A DNA stretch of 64,000 nt from Metellina segmentata (taxonomy: Eukaryota; Arthropoda; Arachnida; Araneae; Tetragnathidae): contig OX375878.1 in the NCBI GenBank assembly GCA_947359465.1, positions 79,959,627-80,023,626 of the forward strand, given 5' to 3'. Every line of letters starts with the position of its first letter. Within the stretch, counting starts at the first letter, position 1. This document shows positions 1-12,112 of the stretch, one piece after another. Under the pieces are notes generated by a model. The model saw only the letters and a program-made list of their open reading frames with translations, was not told where the DNA came from and ran no database searches. The position numbers were made by a program, and so were the translations under genes.

Positions 1-626
1 CATTCCCTGACGTCTGTACAGAAACGCGCGGCACGTTTGCAGTGGAGTTTGGAACATCGGCAGCGAAGTCGACCACAGTGGGGCAATGTCTTGTTAAGTG
101 GCGAGTCCAGATTTAATTTGCAAACTGATTCATGTTGTACCACGATCTGGAGAGAACGTGGAACACGTTTTCATCCGGGAAACATAATGGAAAGACGTCG
201 TTTTCCTTCAGAACGGGTCATGGTCTGGGCAGGCATCATGCTAGACGGCCGAACAGACCATCACATTTTTGACATGGGGTCCATTACTGGTCAAAGATAC
301 AGAGACTTAGTCCTTTAGACTACCGTTCACCTGTTTCGTAGTGCTGACGGTTCTATTTTCTTATTCCTGGATGATAACGCGCCTCCACAAGTCCACACCG
401 CGCAGTCCTGGTTGAAGCCTTCCTCCAAAGTGAAGATATCAAGCGCATGCACTGGCCGACCTACTCTCCTGATCTGAATCCAAGAGAACATGTGTGGGAT
501 ATACTCGGGAGATATATTGCATCCCTCAGACAACCACCAAGATCCGTTCCGGAATTGAACACTGCTCTCCGTGATGCTAGAAACTCTAAAGTATGTAAAT
601 CGTTGTGCATGATGCATGGCTACCAG
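1..626 (+). pseudogene. Tc1-like transposase fragment, cut by the window edge
   Basis: This is the catalytic half of a Tc1/mariner-superfamily transposase, which would cut and paste its own element in the nucleus. Frame 37-318 carries the block LLSGESRF, where the family has a DES motif; the first catalytic Asp is replaced by Gly. A stop at 316-318 interrupts the chain. The second Asp block (FLDDNAPP, near 367) and the third acidic block (HWPTYSPDLNPREHVWD, from 447) lie in different frames, so at least one frameshift separates them. The N-terminal helix-turn-helix part and the left inverted repeat lie outside the window, and I find no right inverted repeat. The copy is dead. The family call is firm; the exact end is not. 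Confidence 0.85.
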
Positions 627-981
627 AGGCTACCACACACGGTATTAAACTTCCGCACCACATTGTTTTTCTTATTCTGTTTCACAAACGTTTACACTCG
701 TATTGGGCGAACCTTTTTGTTTCAAATATTTTATTTGGATAATAAAAGTCATCATTATCCTTTTATTTTGCATTGTTTTTTTCTTCTATAACTCTATTAT
801 ACCCGCAAACTCCGTTTCCTTCCATTCCGATACAGATTTTCTGAAATATTCACTCGCTTACATTTAAAAGTTTGGACATGAGTTTACATTAATAGAGTAA
901 TTTATACTATAATTGCAATTGTTTTCTTTTCTTGACTGAATACTTTCTTATCCTTTTGATCTGAACAATCATAAAAGTGAA
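627..981. other. AT-rich intergenic stretch, nothing recognised
   Basis: Low-complexity AT-rich sequence between the Tc1 fragment and the first Helitron. I see no coding, RNA or repeat signal that I can support. Confidence 0.5.
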
Positions 982-2530
982 TCTCTCTATATTAAAAAAA
1001 AGTTACCGCCGTCGCCGCCGCAGGATTGAAAAATGTGTTGTTAAGCTCGATTCTTAGACGGTTTCCCGAGAAAGTACTGATCGGAAAAAAATGAAATTAA
1101 CATGCTTTGTTCTCCATCGTATTCCCTGGATAATTATTAAGATTTTTTCCGATGCGGCTATTAGTTTAGGTTTTATTGAGTGTTAAAGTTGAAGAAGTGA
1201 AATTTCTTCCGCGAGTGAGTAAAACACATTCAAATTTTCAGTCTTCAGTCGTGAGTTTTTTTTTAAGAGTACCTCTCAACGTAAATTTTTGCAGCTCGTC
1301 GAGTTTTTTTTTAAATTTCAATTTGGTTCTTGATAATATTTTTTTGAAATTCGGGAAAAATCGGGACATTTTTGTTACTTTTTTTAAAACTGCCGTATCT
1401 ATATCTCATTACTATTAGTTTTTAATTTTTAAAATATCGCAGTATACCTCAGAATGTACTCTTTCTTACGGTGCTATTATTTTTGAAATCGGTTAATAAT
1501 TAAATTGGATGCGATCAAAAGTTGGTGATACAAAATTCGGAATCTTTGGATATTTTCGCTACTTTTTGTCACAACAGTTATATCTACAGAAAAAAACATT
1601 ATTTTTTAAATTTGAGAACATCACTGAATACATTACATTACACTCTTTCTTATGGTACAATTATTTTTTAAATTGGTTAATAAATAAAATCGATGCAATT
1701 AAAAGTGGGTCATACAATTTTCGGAACTTTCAGATCATAATTTCCGATACAAAACTAAAACTGTCATATCTATATCGTATTACTATTAGTTTTTAATTTT
1801 TAAAATATCGCAGTGTACCTCTGAATGTTCTCTTTCTTACAGTACAATTATTTTTAAAATTGGTTCATAAATAAATTAGATGCAATCAAAAGTTGGTGAC
1901 ACAAATTTCGTAATTTTTATTTCGCGGAGCAAATTCGCGGAGCATTGCATTCGCGGAGGGTTGTATTTTTTACTATCGTGTTTGCCACATATCAAATTTA
2001 TCGTAGCACCAATTGCCATGAAAACGATTTCTTTTTATTTGGCGGGGAAAAAGGCTCGCCTTTTTCCCTCTGTTTTTCAGACGGTTTACCGAGAAAGTAC
2101 AAAGTACAGATCGTAAAGTTTTTAGATTAACACGGTTTACTTAAAATTGTACAGGGAACAAGATGCAGAAGATTTTTTACTGATGCGGCTATTAGTTTAG
2201 GGTGCATTAAGTGTTAAAGTAAAAATAAGTGAAATCACATGCGAAAGAGGTATTGGTTTGCGAAGCAAACCAAACGGGATTGCATAGCAATCTCCGGGGG
2301 TCGGCGAGCAGGTTGCGAAACCCTCGCTGTGACGTCATGGACCGGAAAGTGAAATTAGGATAATACAAATTATTCAGATAGTTTCACTGTGCGAAAGGAA
2401 TGTTGGTTTGCGAAGCAAACCAAATGGCAAATGTAAAAGGAGTGTTGGTTTGCGAAGCAAACCAAATGGGATTGCGTAGCAATCCCCGGGGGTTGGCGAG
2501 CGTAAGCGAGCAGGGGTCGGAGCCCCCTAG
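982..2530 (+). mobile_element. Non-autonomous Helitron, 1549 bp
   Basis: The element starts TCTCTCTATATTAAAA after a host A and ends GGAGCCCCCTAG before a host T. This is the Helitron signature: 5-prime TC, 3-prime CTAG, insertion between A and T. A GC-rich hairpin sits against the 3-prime end. A purine-rich GCCGCCGCAGG block follows the 5-prime end and recurs in the copies at 4070 and 46815-47151. The interior holds about three tandem units of roughly 185 bp (about 1385-1920) and a dense set of short palindromes (2250-2530) such as TTGCGTAGCAA and TTGCGAAGCAA. No Rep/helicase coding sequence is present, so movement would need a partner element. Confidence 0.8.
1385..1920 (+). repeat. Tandem array of about three ~185-bp units inside the Helitron
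   Basis: Blocks around GATGCGATCAAAAGTTGG recur near 1508, 1693 and 1878, and ACTATTAGTTTTTAATTTTT recurs at about 1410 and 1781. The sister Helitron at 4070 holds a single unit (about 4440-4600). Spacing was counted by eye. Confidence 0.65.
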
Positions 2531-3769
2531 TAGATAAAAAAGTTGTAAGGCCAGAAAAGTCAATTTTATTGTTTCTCTGTTAGAAAAGAAAAAGATTTCA
2601 TTCTAGTTTCAACGGCTGAAATTAAAACAATCGATTAGGGGCAACAAATAATTTTAATTAAAATGACATTTCCTTTAAAAACGAGGTAATACTCCCTTCA
2701 TATTTACCAAAACTTTTTATATTATTCAAATGCGTTTCGAAAAAAATTTGTTAGAATTAGAAAATGTTATTAGAAATAGAATAGAATAGAAAATGTTTTT
2801 TAACGTTTGGAAGTAAAAATGTATGCAGATTTGAAATTCTTCGAAACTTTTGCCGTATCGTTAACTATCGCAAAAATAGAAACAACTAGAAGAATGAAAA
2901 AAAAAAATCAATCAATGAAGTGCTCGAAAGTCCCGTATCAAACTCGCGTAGGAAAGCTCCATGTGTACAGAACCTTTAGTGGAAAGACATTGTTTACACC
3001 CATGAGTTGCAATTAAAAGCATTCATAAAGTTTCAAAATAGCTCACCTGACGGTGCCCCGCGATTTAAAGATATTTTACAGGTCGATCAGCTTTATTTAG
3101 ATAAATTAATTAAATTTACACCATACATAACTTGTCTGATAATTGTGAGCATCCCGGGAAAAGAAAGGGCTTAAAACTGCGACGTACGTGGCAATACAAA
3201 CAAAGTCTTTGCAGAACAATTTTTTCTTAATTTTATCAAATTTTTGGCCGTTTTTTTTTTAAATCATAAGTTACGATGTTCTGCAGTGCAAAGCGCGCTC
3301 CTTGCCATACCTTTTTTTTTCTTTTCTAGCTACGGAACAACCTCCCTACACCGCCCAAAATTACCACAAACAATTTATGAATAACGCATCTTCTATGTCA
3401 TTGACAAACTATTTAACTTCATAAGTTATCGACAGAATAGTAAATTCTGAAAATATGCCTCGGTTTAAAAAAAATTAAGTTAGTTAATTTTGATGTTTGT
3501 TTTATTATAAATTTGTAATACATATTTTGCAGTTTTTTTTGTGTTTGTCTTGTTTGTTTCTTATTGATTTCATTGCAGTTTTCAAAAATAAGACAAAATG
3601 CTTAGAGATTAATTGCAATTGCTCGGAGTTGTGTTGCAGAACACTGAATATAATTCTGCCCCTGGGGTGAAAACCATGGTTCCTTTTCTTTAAATCTATA
3701 GTTATTACTTCGGAAACATAATGGACTGAGAGTTGATTCATATAACATAATACATTCTGTGCATCACAG
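2531..3769. other. AT-rich stretch without a recognised gene
   Basis: Only short open frames are present (for example 2807-3016), with no domain signature and no convincing splice context. I see no confident repeat boundaries. Confidence 0.45.
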
Positions 3770-3771
3770 AT

Positions 3772-3963
3772 TGGTTGGGTTTTATGGTTCATACTTGGCC
3801 ATACTGCGTCAAACATAAGACAGGCATCAAGAAATGGACATAAACACACAAGGAAAGTTTTAATTACAGAGAAGAAAGAAATACACTTAGGGAGAAATCG
3901 AACCTGGGCCTCCTTCAACTCGCAGGTTGCTAGCGCAATTTGTATACCCCTCTATACACTCCG
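3772..3963 (-). repeat. tRNA-derived SINE, family 2, minus orientation
   Basis: Read on the minus strand, the head carries a pol III B-box-like GGTTCGATTTC (around 3897) and the tail ends in sequence that reads GGGTTTTATGG..TTGGCCATA on the plus strand. The same tail recurs at about 34155, 42395, 50867 and 54674. Internal pol III promoter boxes make it a SINE; the exact ends are approximate. Confidence 0.6.
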
Positions 3964-4069
3964 GAAACCTTTATTTAATGCAAACTAGTCAGATTTTTTC
4001 TTTGAACAAATTCAACTCAAGCGAGGTAATTGTACTAAAGTAATAGGCGGAAAAACTGTTTCAGAAACA

Positions 4070-4766
4070 TCTCTATGATAAAAAAAAGTACCGCCGCCGC
4101 AGGATAGAAAACTCGCTTTTTTCGCTCGCTTCTTAGAGGGTTTCCCGAGAAAGTGCGGATAAAAAAATTACGAATTTAACATTGTTCCTTCAAATTGTAC
4201 CGGAAACAAGACGGAGATGATGTTTTTCTGATGCGGCTATTAGTTTAGGGTGTATTAAGTTTCGAAACCGCAAAAAGCGAAATTTTTAACGCGAGTGAAC
4301 AAAAGACGTACAAATTTTCAGTGTTCAGCCATGAGTTTTATTTAGAGTACCTCTAAACGTGAATTTTTGCACCTCGCGGAGTCTTTTAGAAATTCAAATT
4401 TGGTTCCGAACAATAATTTTTTGAAATTCGGGACAGTTTCATTATTTTTTGTTAAAACTGTCATATCTATAGCTTAATACTACTTGTTTTAAAATTTGAA
4501 AATACCACGTGAAAGTTTAGAATACACTCTTTCGTATGGTGTATTTATTTTCAAAATTGGTTTATAAATAAATTCGATGCGATAAAAAGTATAATTTGGT
4601 GCAAAAGTACAAATTTTTCATCGCGGAGAAGCAACGTAAGATCCTTCTAGCCTGGCCTTGGGGTGAAACTCGCTGTGACGACATTATCCGGAAAGACGCT
4701 TGCGAAAGGAGTGTTGGTTTGCGTAGCAATCACCGGGATTGGCGAGCAGTGGCGGAGACCCCCAAG
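4070..4766 (+). mobile_element. Non-autonomous Helitron, 697 bp
   Basis: It starts TCTCTATGATAAAAAAAA after a host A and ends GGAGACCCCCAAG before a host T. The final CTAG has become CAAG. It shares the GCCGCCGCAGG block and the phrase TTTCCCGAGAAAGT with the Helitron at 982, and GATGCGGCTATTAGTTTAGG in its body. It is shorter because it has only one internal unit where the other has three. Confidence 0.75.
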
Positions 4767-5440
4767 TGATAGAAGAAAATCTAATGTTTGTACCACACAT
4801 TAATTATGCAAATAAACGCTTTTACGTACTTGTGTTCAAAACACATTTGTAGCTTTTCTAATACTGTTGATAGAGCTCCAACATATGAAAACATTTGATA
4901 CTTTCATTGGTGTCCAAATGGTGCACAATCTGGATTTGTGTATAACAGGTTCTTAACACAATTCGCTGTATGAATGTGGTTGAATCCACTTAAGGTACAA
5001 TTCTCTTTTTCTTTCTCGTTCAAATAACCTTTTGGGGAAATTTTTTACTGACGAAACTTTGTAATCAAATAACTCCAAACTTTGTACGTCTATATGTTAT
5101 CATTCCACGTATTCACGAATTTCATGAAGAAGGACACCTGCGGACCCTTTCGGAATATGACGCTGAGCAAAGTCTAGTGGTAACTGTTTGCCATGATTGC
5201 TCAATTGCAAGTGATCCGAAGCTAACAACAAAACAGCGATAGCTTACTTCATAAATGTGTAGCTTTCCTGAATTAACTCCTGATGAACCTGAATTTATTT
5301 AACATTTGATGAGGAAGCAAGTGTCTTGTCGAATCCAAATGATGGATTTAGTTTCAAAAAATTCACAAGAGTGTTTTTGCTGTAATAAAATGTGGAAAAT
5401 CCAATAAAACCTGAATTGCATCACGAATTGCGCTTTTTTT
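4767..5440. other. AT-rich stretch, nothing recognised
   Basis: No coding or repeat signal that I can support. Confidence 0.45.
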
Positions 5441-5442
5441 TA

Positions 5443-6353
5443 CACTCTATGACAAAAAAAATCGACACACCAAGAAGTAGTTCTCCGATTACGATAAAAA
5501 TTGGTGGATGTGAAGAACACACATAGAAAAACAAACGATTGAAATTTCAGAACAATTGAATGATTTATTTCAGAGTTTGACAACTGTCACCCGGCGTGGC
5601 ATAGACTGAAAAAGTTCCCGGATGGTGTCCTGCGGAATTTCTTGCCAAATTATCTACAACTGTCGGGTTAAATGGTCAACATTCCGGGCTGGTTACTATC
5701 GCCTTCCCACAACGTCCTAAATGTGCTCTATGGGAGAGAGATCGGGAGACCTGGCTGGCCAAGGAAGTGTTGGGAAAGCTTGAAAATTCATAGCAACACG
5801 TGCAGTGTGTTGCCGGCCAGTATTTTGTTCGAAATTTACCTCCTCTCGACTCACCTGTTAAGGTTTAGAGCCATGTGAAGGGAGGGTACTTCCAGTTCAC
5901 AGGTAGATCATGAGGACCCACACCCACCGATGAAATCTTTTAAAAATCTCAACGGACAAGGAGCACTGGCAGGGGGTATCTTGTTGAAAAGTAAGTCCGG
6001 GGTGTTGCAAAAGGAACGGTAATACAACCGGTCGTAGAATGTCGTGTATGTACCGCTGTGCTGTAAGTGTGTCAGAAATGACTACCAAAAGTGTCCGGCT
6101 ATCAAAGGAGATGGCACCCCAGACCGTAACGCCCTGTTGTGGGCAAGTGTGGCGTGCAATAGCAAGTTCAGAATCCCCACGTTGCCCTGGACTTCTCCCG
6201 ACAGGTCTGCGGTTGTCGTCAGGACACAGTTGGAAACGGGACTCGTCACTAAAGACTATACGTGCCCAGTCAGCACCGTTTAAAGTTGATGGAGCTCGGC
6301 TCAATTCCTGGACAACTCCTTCTTGGTGCGTTGATTTTTTTTTTAATAGAGTG
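5443..6353 (-). mobile_element. Deleted Tc1-like element, 911 bp, with inverted repeats and TA target sites
   Basis: Both ends are intact. The left end reads CACTCTATGACAAAAAAAAT and the right end is its near inverse, ending ATTTTTTTTTTAATAGAGTG. TA dinucleotides flank at 5441-5442 and 6354-6355. The minus strand holds the middle of a transposase (about 6300-5950) with IVFSDESRFQLCPDDNRR and GVTVWGAISFDSRT, close in sequence to the copy at 44897. The N-terminal DNA-binding part is deleted and the frame breaks around the second catalytic Asp (HPGLTFQQD). It is not functional by itself, but it keeps the ends a transposase would bind. Confidence 0.85.
5950..6310 (-). pseudogene. Tc1-like transposase, truncated
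   Basis: This is the central part of a DDE transposase. Visible blocks are FSDESRF (first catalytic Asp), VWGAISFDSRT, TLTAQRYIHDILRP and TFQQD (second Asp). The chain then goes out of frame and the third-acid block is only a trace near 5870 (IEHMA-like). No start codon fits, because the helix-turn-helix region is missing. Tc1 transposases normally have about 340 residues; here about 120 can be read. Confidence 0.8.
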
Positions 6354-6539
6354 TATGATATGGAGAAGAAGAGAAAGTGTGGAAACACTTTTACATAAAT
6401 GATACGGCTACTTTTGTACATTTATATAAATATTGAATATTTTATTCACATTTCACTTATAAAAGGCATTTTATGATTTATAATAAAATGTATTAAGAAT
6501 TTCGTTGCAGTACATAAATATCGCAATGACGACAACACA

Positions 6540-6650
6540 ATCTGAAGCACTGGATCTTCCTTCAGAGCTTTGTTTTCGTAGCGATAAATTCTAAATTGCC
6601 CTCTCATCCTGTTCAAAATTACCAGGTTCAAAATTACCTTTCCCCTTTGG
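6540..6650 (-). pseudogene. Possible PIF/Harbinger (HARBI1-like) transposase scrap
   Basis: The minus-strand frame reads YRYENKALKEDPVLQIVLSS and LRYLCTAT. This resembles the conserved N-terminal stretch of HARBI1-like nucleases (R-N-A-L..QLLIALRYYATG). About 40 residues match by eye and no catalytic residues are present. The call is tentative; a chance resemblance is possible. Confidence 0.3.
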
Positions 6651-6694
6651 GATTGATGCTGAAACATCGCCAATACCCTGTTGCGTTGCTCCAA

Positions 6695-7676
6695 AGCGAC
6701 GTTTATTCAACTACCTACCTTAACTACGCAATATGCTTAAATATTCAGTAAATCGCGGAAGCAGTAAAACAATGCAAGATATACGATTGTGTACCAGATG
6801 ATTTTGCTATTGTTGTTGCTGTGTAATTAAGCACACACACATTTAGAGTTAGGTTTCATTTTCGGTGATGTTGTAGTCTATGGAAACTAGGCGAGCTGTT
6901 TGAAAACAAAGTTTCTGTTATTCTTGACTACTAATGGGCGATACTTGCTTTGATTCTTAAGTAAACAAGAATGAACGCGACAAACGGATTTCATTTTCAG
7001 GAAAGAGAGAATATCTTTTCGCTTGTAATTATTGAGTTGGTTCATCGATGGCCCCATATTTGTCCACAAAATAAATTTGTGTCATGCTGGATGATTTCTA
7101 TATTTTGAAGTTGCGTTGCCAGGAATTGTTTTCAGACGAGGCTTCAAAGGAAGAAATTCTATTTTTCTAAAACCGAGTTGAGATCTGTCCTTCGTAGGAT
7201 TTTTAAATGTTTATGCTTAGAATGTGGCAATAAATAATACTTAATAATATTCAAATCTGATTTGTCGAAATTCCTTTTTCATTTCCTTATCACTTAAAAC
7301 GTTGATGCGATTTGTCGATGTGCTAATACGGTACATAGAATAATGTCAGTACATTTAAGAAAACCAATTAATCTTATTCATATATCCAAGTGAATAATTC
7401 ATTTAATAAAATATTAAATAGTTTAATAATTGTTATCGTAATTTAAAGAAAATCACAAAAGTATTTTACGCTGTTGGGTAACGGTGCAGTCCTGTCTCTG
7501 TAATGTTAAAATGGCCAAATTTTAAGGAACATTTTCTCGGAATCTTTTATGCATCTTGATTTGGATTTTTTTATACAGGTTATGAAGACACTTTTAATAA
7601 TTTTAAACAAAGATTTTTAAAATACTTAAAATTTGAAATTTTGACTTTTTCGTTTAACTCCTTTTTTTGTGAAAAA
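6695..7676. other. AT-rich stretch, nothing recognised
   Basis: Only short open frames with no recognisable domain. Confidence 0.4.
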
Positions 7677-7830
7677 CTAAGTGGTTCCGCCCCCTGCTCG
7701 CTATCGCTCGTCAACCACCCGATGATTGCTACGCAATCATATTTAGTTCGCTTTGCAAACTATACTTTTCAACAATGAGGGGTAGGGGATTGCTTCCCAA
7801 TCCATCCCCATATGGATCGCTACTGGATTA
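7677..7830 (-). mobile_element. Helitron 3-prime-end fragment
   Basis: On the minus strand the sequence ends GGGGGCGGAACCACTTAG before T, preceded by the palindrome string seen in the other Helitrons here (GCGAGCGATAGCGAGC, ATTGCGTAGCAATC). The 5-prime end was not found, so this is a partial or decayed copy. Confidence 0.55.
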
Positions 7831-8579
7831 ATCCCGAACCTCTAGTACGACAATAATTTAAGGTTCCTTTCTCTTCCCATTGCGATATTTATCGCATGTG
7901 CCCGAGTTGCAGAAAATTGCCTACTTTTTTTGCGAGATAAGGGGATTCGTATATAAGTCGACCCCAGTACTTTAGCTGTAGAAAACGTTCCAAAAATTCT
8001 TGGCTCATTCACGGAAATATAGTGTACAATTTTTTTTTTTAAATGTCGAGAACTAAACAACCCATTTCCACATAAAAAAGGAAATATTTTAGCACAACAC
8101 ATTGTTAAAATTCAGAGGAAATCTCATCATAATTTTAAATGTTTTAGCTTCTCCGTGTTATTTGTTGTAATAGTACTTCTTAATATTTTCATATTCGACT
8201 GTTGCAATGGAAACGGCGAACGAAAACATTGCAAACTCTCTAGCGCGTGCTCTCAAAATTTATGACTGAATTAATTAAAAAATGTAACTGTGTTTATCGT
8301 CTGCGCGTGCTCCAAATTCTTTAGCCCGTTGAACCACAAGACTCGCTATCACGTGACTCGCTATTACCAATCACAAAGCGAATAAACGTGAAAAAGATTG
8401 CAATTTTTTTTATAAAAGAAAGAAAGAAAGATGACCATTTTTCATTTTTTTAACAATCCAAATGAGCTTTTCTGAGCAGATAGAAAAAAATGCCCAAGTT
8501 AATAAATGTTCCTTTCATAGAAAAAATACACATTTTGAAATATTGAAGGATTTTTTTTCTTTCCTAATGGCGGGCACAT

Positions 8580-8935
8580 TATACCTAAGTCATTGGCCAC
8601 TACAAGGCTGGAAGTGATGGCCACTTGTGAAGGAGCACCCAGTGGGAGGACCATCATTGCCCCTAACAATTTATAATTCGTAATTTTTAACCATGTTCAG
8701 ATGACGAAGCAACGCTTTTAGCTGGTACACGCTTACAAACATCCATGCCCGAACCCGGATTCGAACCGGGGATCTTCCGATCTAGAGGCTAACATCTTAA
8801 CCACCTGTTGGTCGGCAAAATATTGAAGTTTAAAGCATAAAATTAACCTTACTTCAAAACGGACAGGTATTTGAACTAGCAACCCTTGGATTGCTAAAAC
8901 AGTATTCTTCCAATCGGACTACCGCGGACCCTCGA
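8580..8935 (-). repeat. SINE family 1 fragments with tRNA-like heads
   Basis: On the minus strand, 8820-8750 reads as a tRNA-like head with A box GTGGTTAAGATGTTAGCC and B box GGTTCGAATCC inside a perfect CCGG..CCGG stem. A second, weaker head lies at 8930-8870 (GGTAGTCCGATTGGAAGA, with the B box decayed to AGTTCAAAT). A body piece at 8700-8730 matches the SINE body at 23390. Several pieces appear joined or nested, so boundaries are approximate. Confidence 0.6.
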
Positions 8936-9875
8936 AATATACACATACCTCCAAGAAATGCAGTGGATTTTCCGCTTGCGCTTTTCACGTTGAATAGACT
9001 TATTTCCTTAAAAATGTCACATAAATTAAATGTTTTTAAGAATCTCTAATTACTAACCACAAATATTTATAAACTATCCAATTATTTGGACAGAAATAAA
9101 AAAATTTTAATCATAAATATAGAAGTTCTTTAATCATAATTTGTCTAGAATTTTTTTTAACAATTCTGGTAAAATAATCTGAGCTGCAATCGTAATAATA
9201 CTCAATGCTATTCCTAGGGGGATTTCAAATCTTTTTTAGACTCATCTGTACACCTAGGACAAAAAAAAACGGGTTAATGTATAGCTTTTGTTACCCGCAG
9301 CGATCTACAAAATAAGTATACCTATCTTGGTATAGATTTTCCGAACGGTGGAGATTTTATAAAAATTTTAAATTAGAAATGTGTATTTATATATTTTAAA
9401 TATTTACAAAATGCCAGTTAGTACACCTGCTCTGGTGCTCATATGTTGTGGCATCTTCTTTTGTAGTATGTACAATTAACTACCATCTTCCACATAAGAA
9501 AATATAACGACCGGAAACTTTTCAGCATTAGTCCTATACGCTTTTACAAATAAAAAGATTTCATCCATCAATATCAAAAGATTGTACAAATAAGGAGAGG
9601 GAACTTCCTTTACGAACACTTCTCACTCATATGTCATTAACTTGTACCTTAATGTCGAGTTTTTATTGCTGTTAAAGGCAATTATGCTTCTTATTGAGAT
9701 ATTTTGTCCTTTGCCATACCATTAATTTCATTCCATTCATACCATTTTGTAACAGGTACAATCTTAAAAGCTTAGACTTTACCCTCCCCCCCCCTCAAAA
9801 AAAAGTTTTAACGTTATTCTCAGAAAAATCAGGAATTTTCTAACGTTTAAAAAATTAATTATCTAACATCTAGAT
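8936..9875. other. AT-rich stretch, nothing recognised
   Basis: No gene or repeat that I can support; a short C run lies at about 9783-9795. Confidence 0.4.
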
Positions 9876-10365
9876 CAGTGATAAGTGGTCCCTACGAACC
9901 CTCAGGTGTCCGTGAGACCGCTAAGGGGGTCTGTGGCAAATTAAAATTAGTTCGGGGGTGCATGGACAACGTCGAGGGGTCCATGAAAAGTTTAATATAA
10001 AGTAAAATAATTGTGACCCATTTTCATTATTATGAAAGTTAAAATAAATAACAATAAATTGGTAGCTATTTTTACGTCCTGAGAAAAGAAATAATTTGTT
10101 TTATTTTCTTAAATCTTAAATTTGTGTCTTGTTTTTCTACTGATAACAGTATGATGTGAGACGAAGAAAAAATGCAGATAATGTAGTGTTGAATATTTAA
10201 AATGTGGCTCTATTCCGTTATCAGTAATAGTACTTCTATGCAAAAAAAAAACTTTGTCAAACGAATCAATGAAACTTTCTTAGGTTATGGAACATTTGAC
10301 AAAACTCCATAGCGACAAAAAAAAAGATAAAAAATAACTTTTTTAAAACAGTCAAATAAAAATAT

Positions 10366-11890
10366 GTGAAGACACTGTCATTGCGACAACTCTTAGTGAC
10401 AAAATCTGAGCGTGACGACGATGGTATGCGTGCTTCTTATAACATTTCTTTACTGATGGCAAAGTCCGATAAGCCGTACACCATTGGTGAAGAACGTATT
10501 ATACCAGCTGTAATTGAGGTAATACGCACCGTGCTGCATAAACCAGCTTTCGATATTATAAGAATTTCACTGAGCAATAATACAGCAGAAAGAAGGATTG
10601 ACAAAATGGCTCAGTGCGTAGAAAATTCTTTATGCGAGTACTTGGAAAACATCTAAATTATCTATGCAGCTTGACGCTGCAACTTTGCCAGGGAATGAAG
10701 CTTTACTTTTATATTTTGTGAGATTTGTAAAAGAAAATTTTTTCCAAGAATATTGTTATTTATCAAATGTTTGGAAACTGATACGAAAGGTGAAGCAATA
10801 TTTAATGAATTAAAAAGATTTTCGATTTAAAAGCAATAAAAGCCCTTGAGTAATAATCCTCTCCGTTGCTAATGACGATGCTCCGGCAATGGTAGGACGA
10901 CACCGAGGCTTTCTGGCATACTTAAAAAAAGCTATACTGAATGTATTATATGTACATTGCGTCATTCATTGACAATATTTAGTCGCCAAAAATACGAGGA
11001 AACGCTTTCATGGCTCACTAGCTTATGTCATTAGAGGAGTTCATAAAATCAAAATTAATGCCTTAAATGTGAAAGATTATTTGCTCAACTTTACTTGGAA
11101 TATGATGAAGATTATAATAGTGTACTACTTAGCATGGAAGTTCGTTAGTTATCTAAAAGTACCTGTTTGGATCGATTTCATGCACTCTTTGATTCAGTGT
11201 TGGAATTCCTGGAAAGTAAAGACAATGATTTGCGGCTCAATTTAATTAATTCAAAAAACGACATAGCTTATATTACTCACATATTTGCCAAATGTAACGA
11301 AACCAGTTTGAAGCTACAAGGTGATCAATTAAATTTAATCAAAATTAAAAGTATATCTGTGCGTTTGTGACAAAACTTTTTCTATACAACTTGGGGAGAA
11401 TAATGCTCTCAGTTTTCAAATCTTTCAAAATTGCAAAAACGAGATGTCAACACTTAACGGTTCTTTATTCTGGCCTCAACCAAAGATTTGAAGACATTTT
11501 TCATATGGTTATCCACGATTGAGTGTTGGACCTTTTTGCAGGTAGACTTACAAACTCAGATGAATCTATACTAATACAAGAGCAATATATTGAATTATTC
11601 AAAAATGAGGAGCCGAAACCAATGTTTGAACAAGGATACCACAAATTCTGGTTACAAAACAGATACCAATTTTGCATCCTGCATTATGGGTTAATATACA
11701 GAAGCTATTAATTGATTTCCTGTCTTCCTACTTAGTAGAACGTGGATTTAATGCTGCTATGAGCTTCATCACGAAAAAAAGAAACCGACAGGAAAATAGT
11801 GCTCGTGGAGACTTACGAATGTTACTCACAAACATAGAGCCGAACATAAATAATCTCATATCCTACCATCAGGTTCAACCATCTCATTAA
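10366..11890 (+). pseudogene. ZBED5/FAM200-like hAT transposase, degraded
   Basis: At least four pieces in changing frames can be read. The first (10390-10656) has ASYNISLLMAKSDKPYTIGE and ends CVENSLCEYLEN. The second (11167-11370) has DRFHALFDSVLEFLESKDND. The third is at about 11530-11640. The last (about 11700-11890) has ERGFNAAMSFITKKRNR and DLRMLLTNIEPNI, the C-terminal dimerisation region. These phrases are typical of ZBED5/FAM200-type proteins, which are hAT transposases or their domesticated relatives. The order is collinear with the family, but stops and frameshifts between and within pieces rule out a working protein. Confidence 0.8.
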
Positions 11891-11929
11891 AAAAAATGTG
11901 TTTTTGTATTTTAAAACATGAGTTATAAT

Positions 11930-12112
11930 TTCAATAAATACTACTTACTAGTAATTTAGTAAATATATAATAGCAGTAGTATTTATTAAAATATACTACT
12001 ATACTACTATTTATATATTTACTACTACTATATAGTATAGTAGTAGTAGTATTTTAGTAAATACTACTATTTTCAATAACTACTAATTTTAATAAATACT
12101 ACAGTAAAAATG
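11930..12112. repeat. CTA/TAG-rich microsatellite
   Basis: Repeated TACTACTA and TAGTAGTAG runs mixed with AT-rich sequence, with inverted stretches able to pair with each other. It lies inside the hAT element. Confidence 0.7.

Noticed and set aside
2250..2530. Bacterial-looking palindromic repeats (REP/ERIC-like)
   Set aside because: The palindromes lie within Helitron borders and recur in every related copy in the window, so the eukaryotic element explains them.
3505..3918. 137-residue open frame on the minus strand
   Set aside because: It overlaps SINE family 2 and shows no domain; its length is compatible with chance in repeat DNA.
6039..6398. 119-residue open frame on the plus strand
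   Set aside because: Antisense shadow of the Tc1 transposase fragment.
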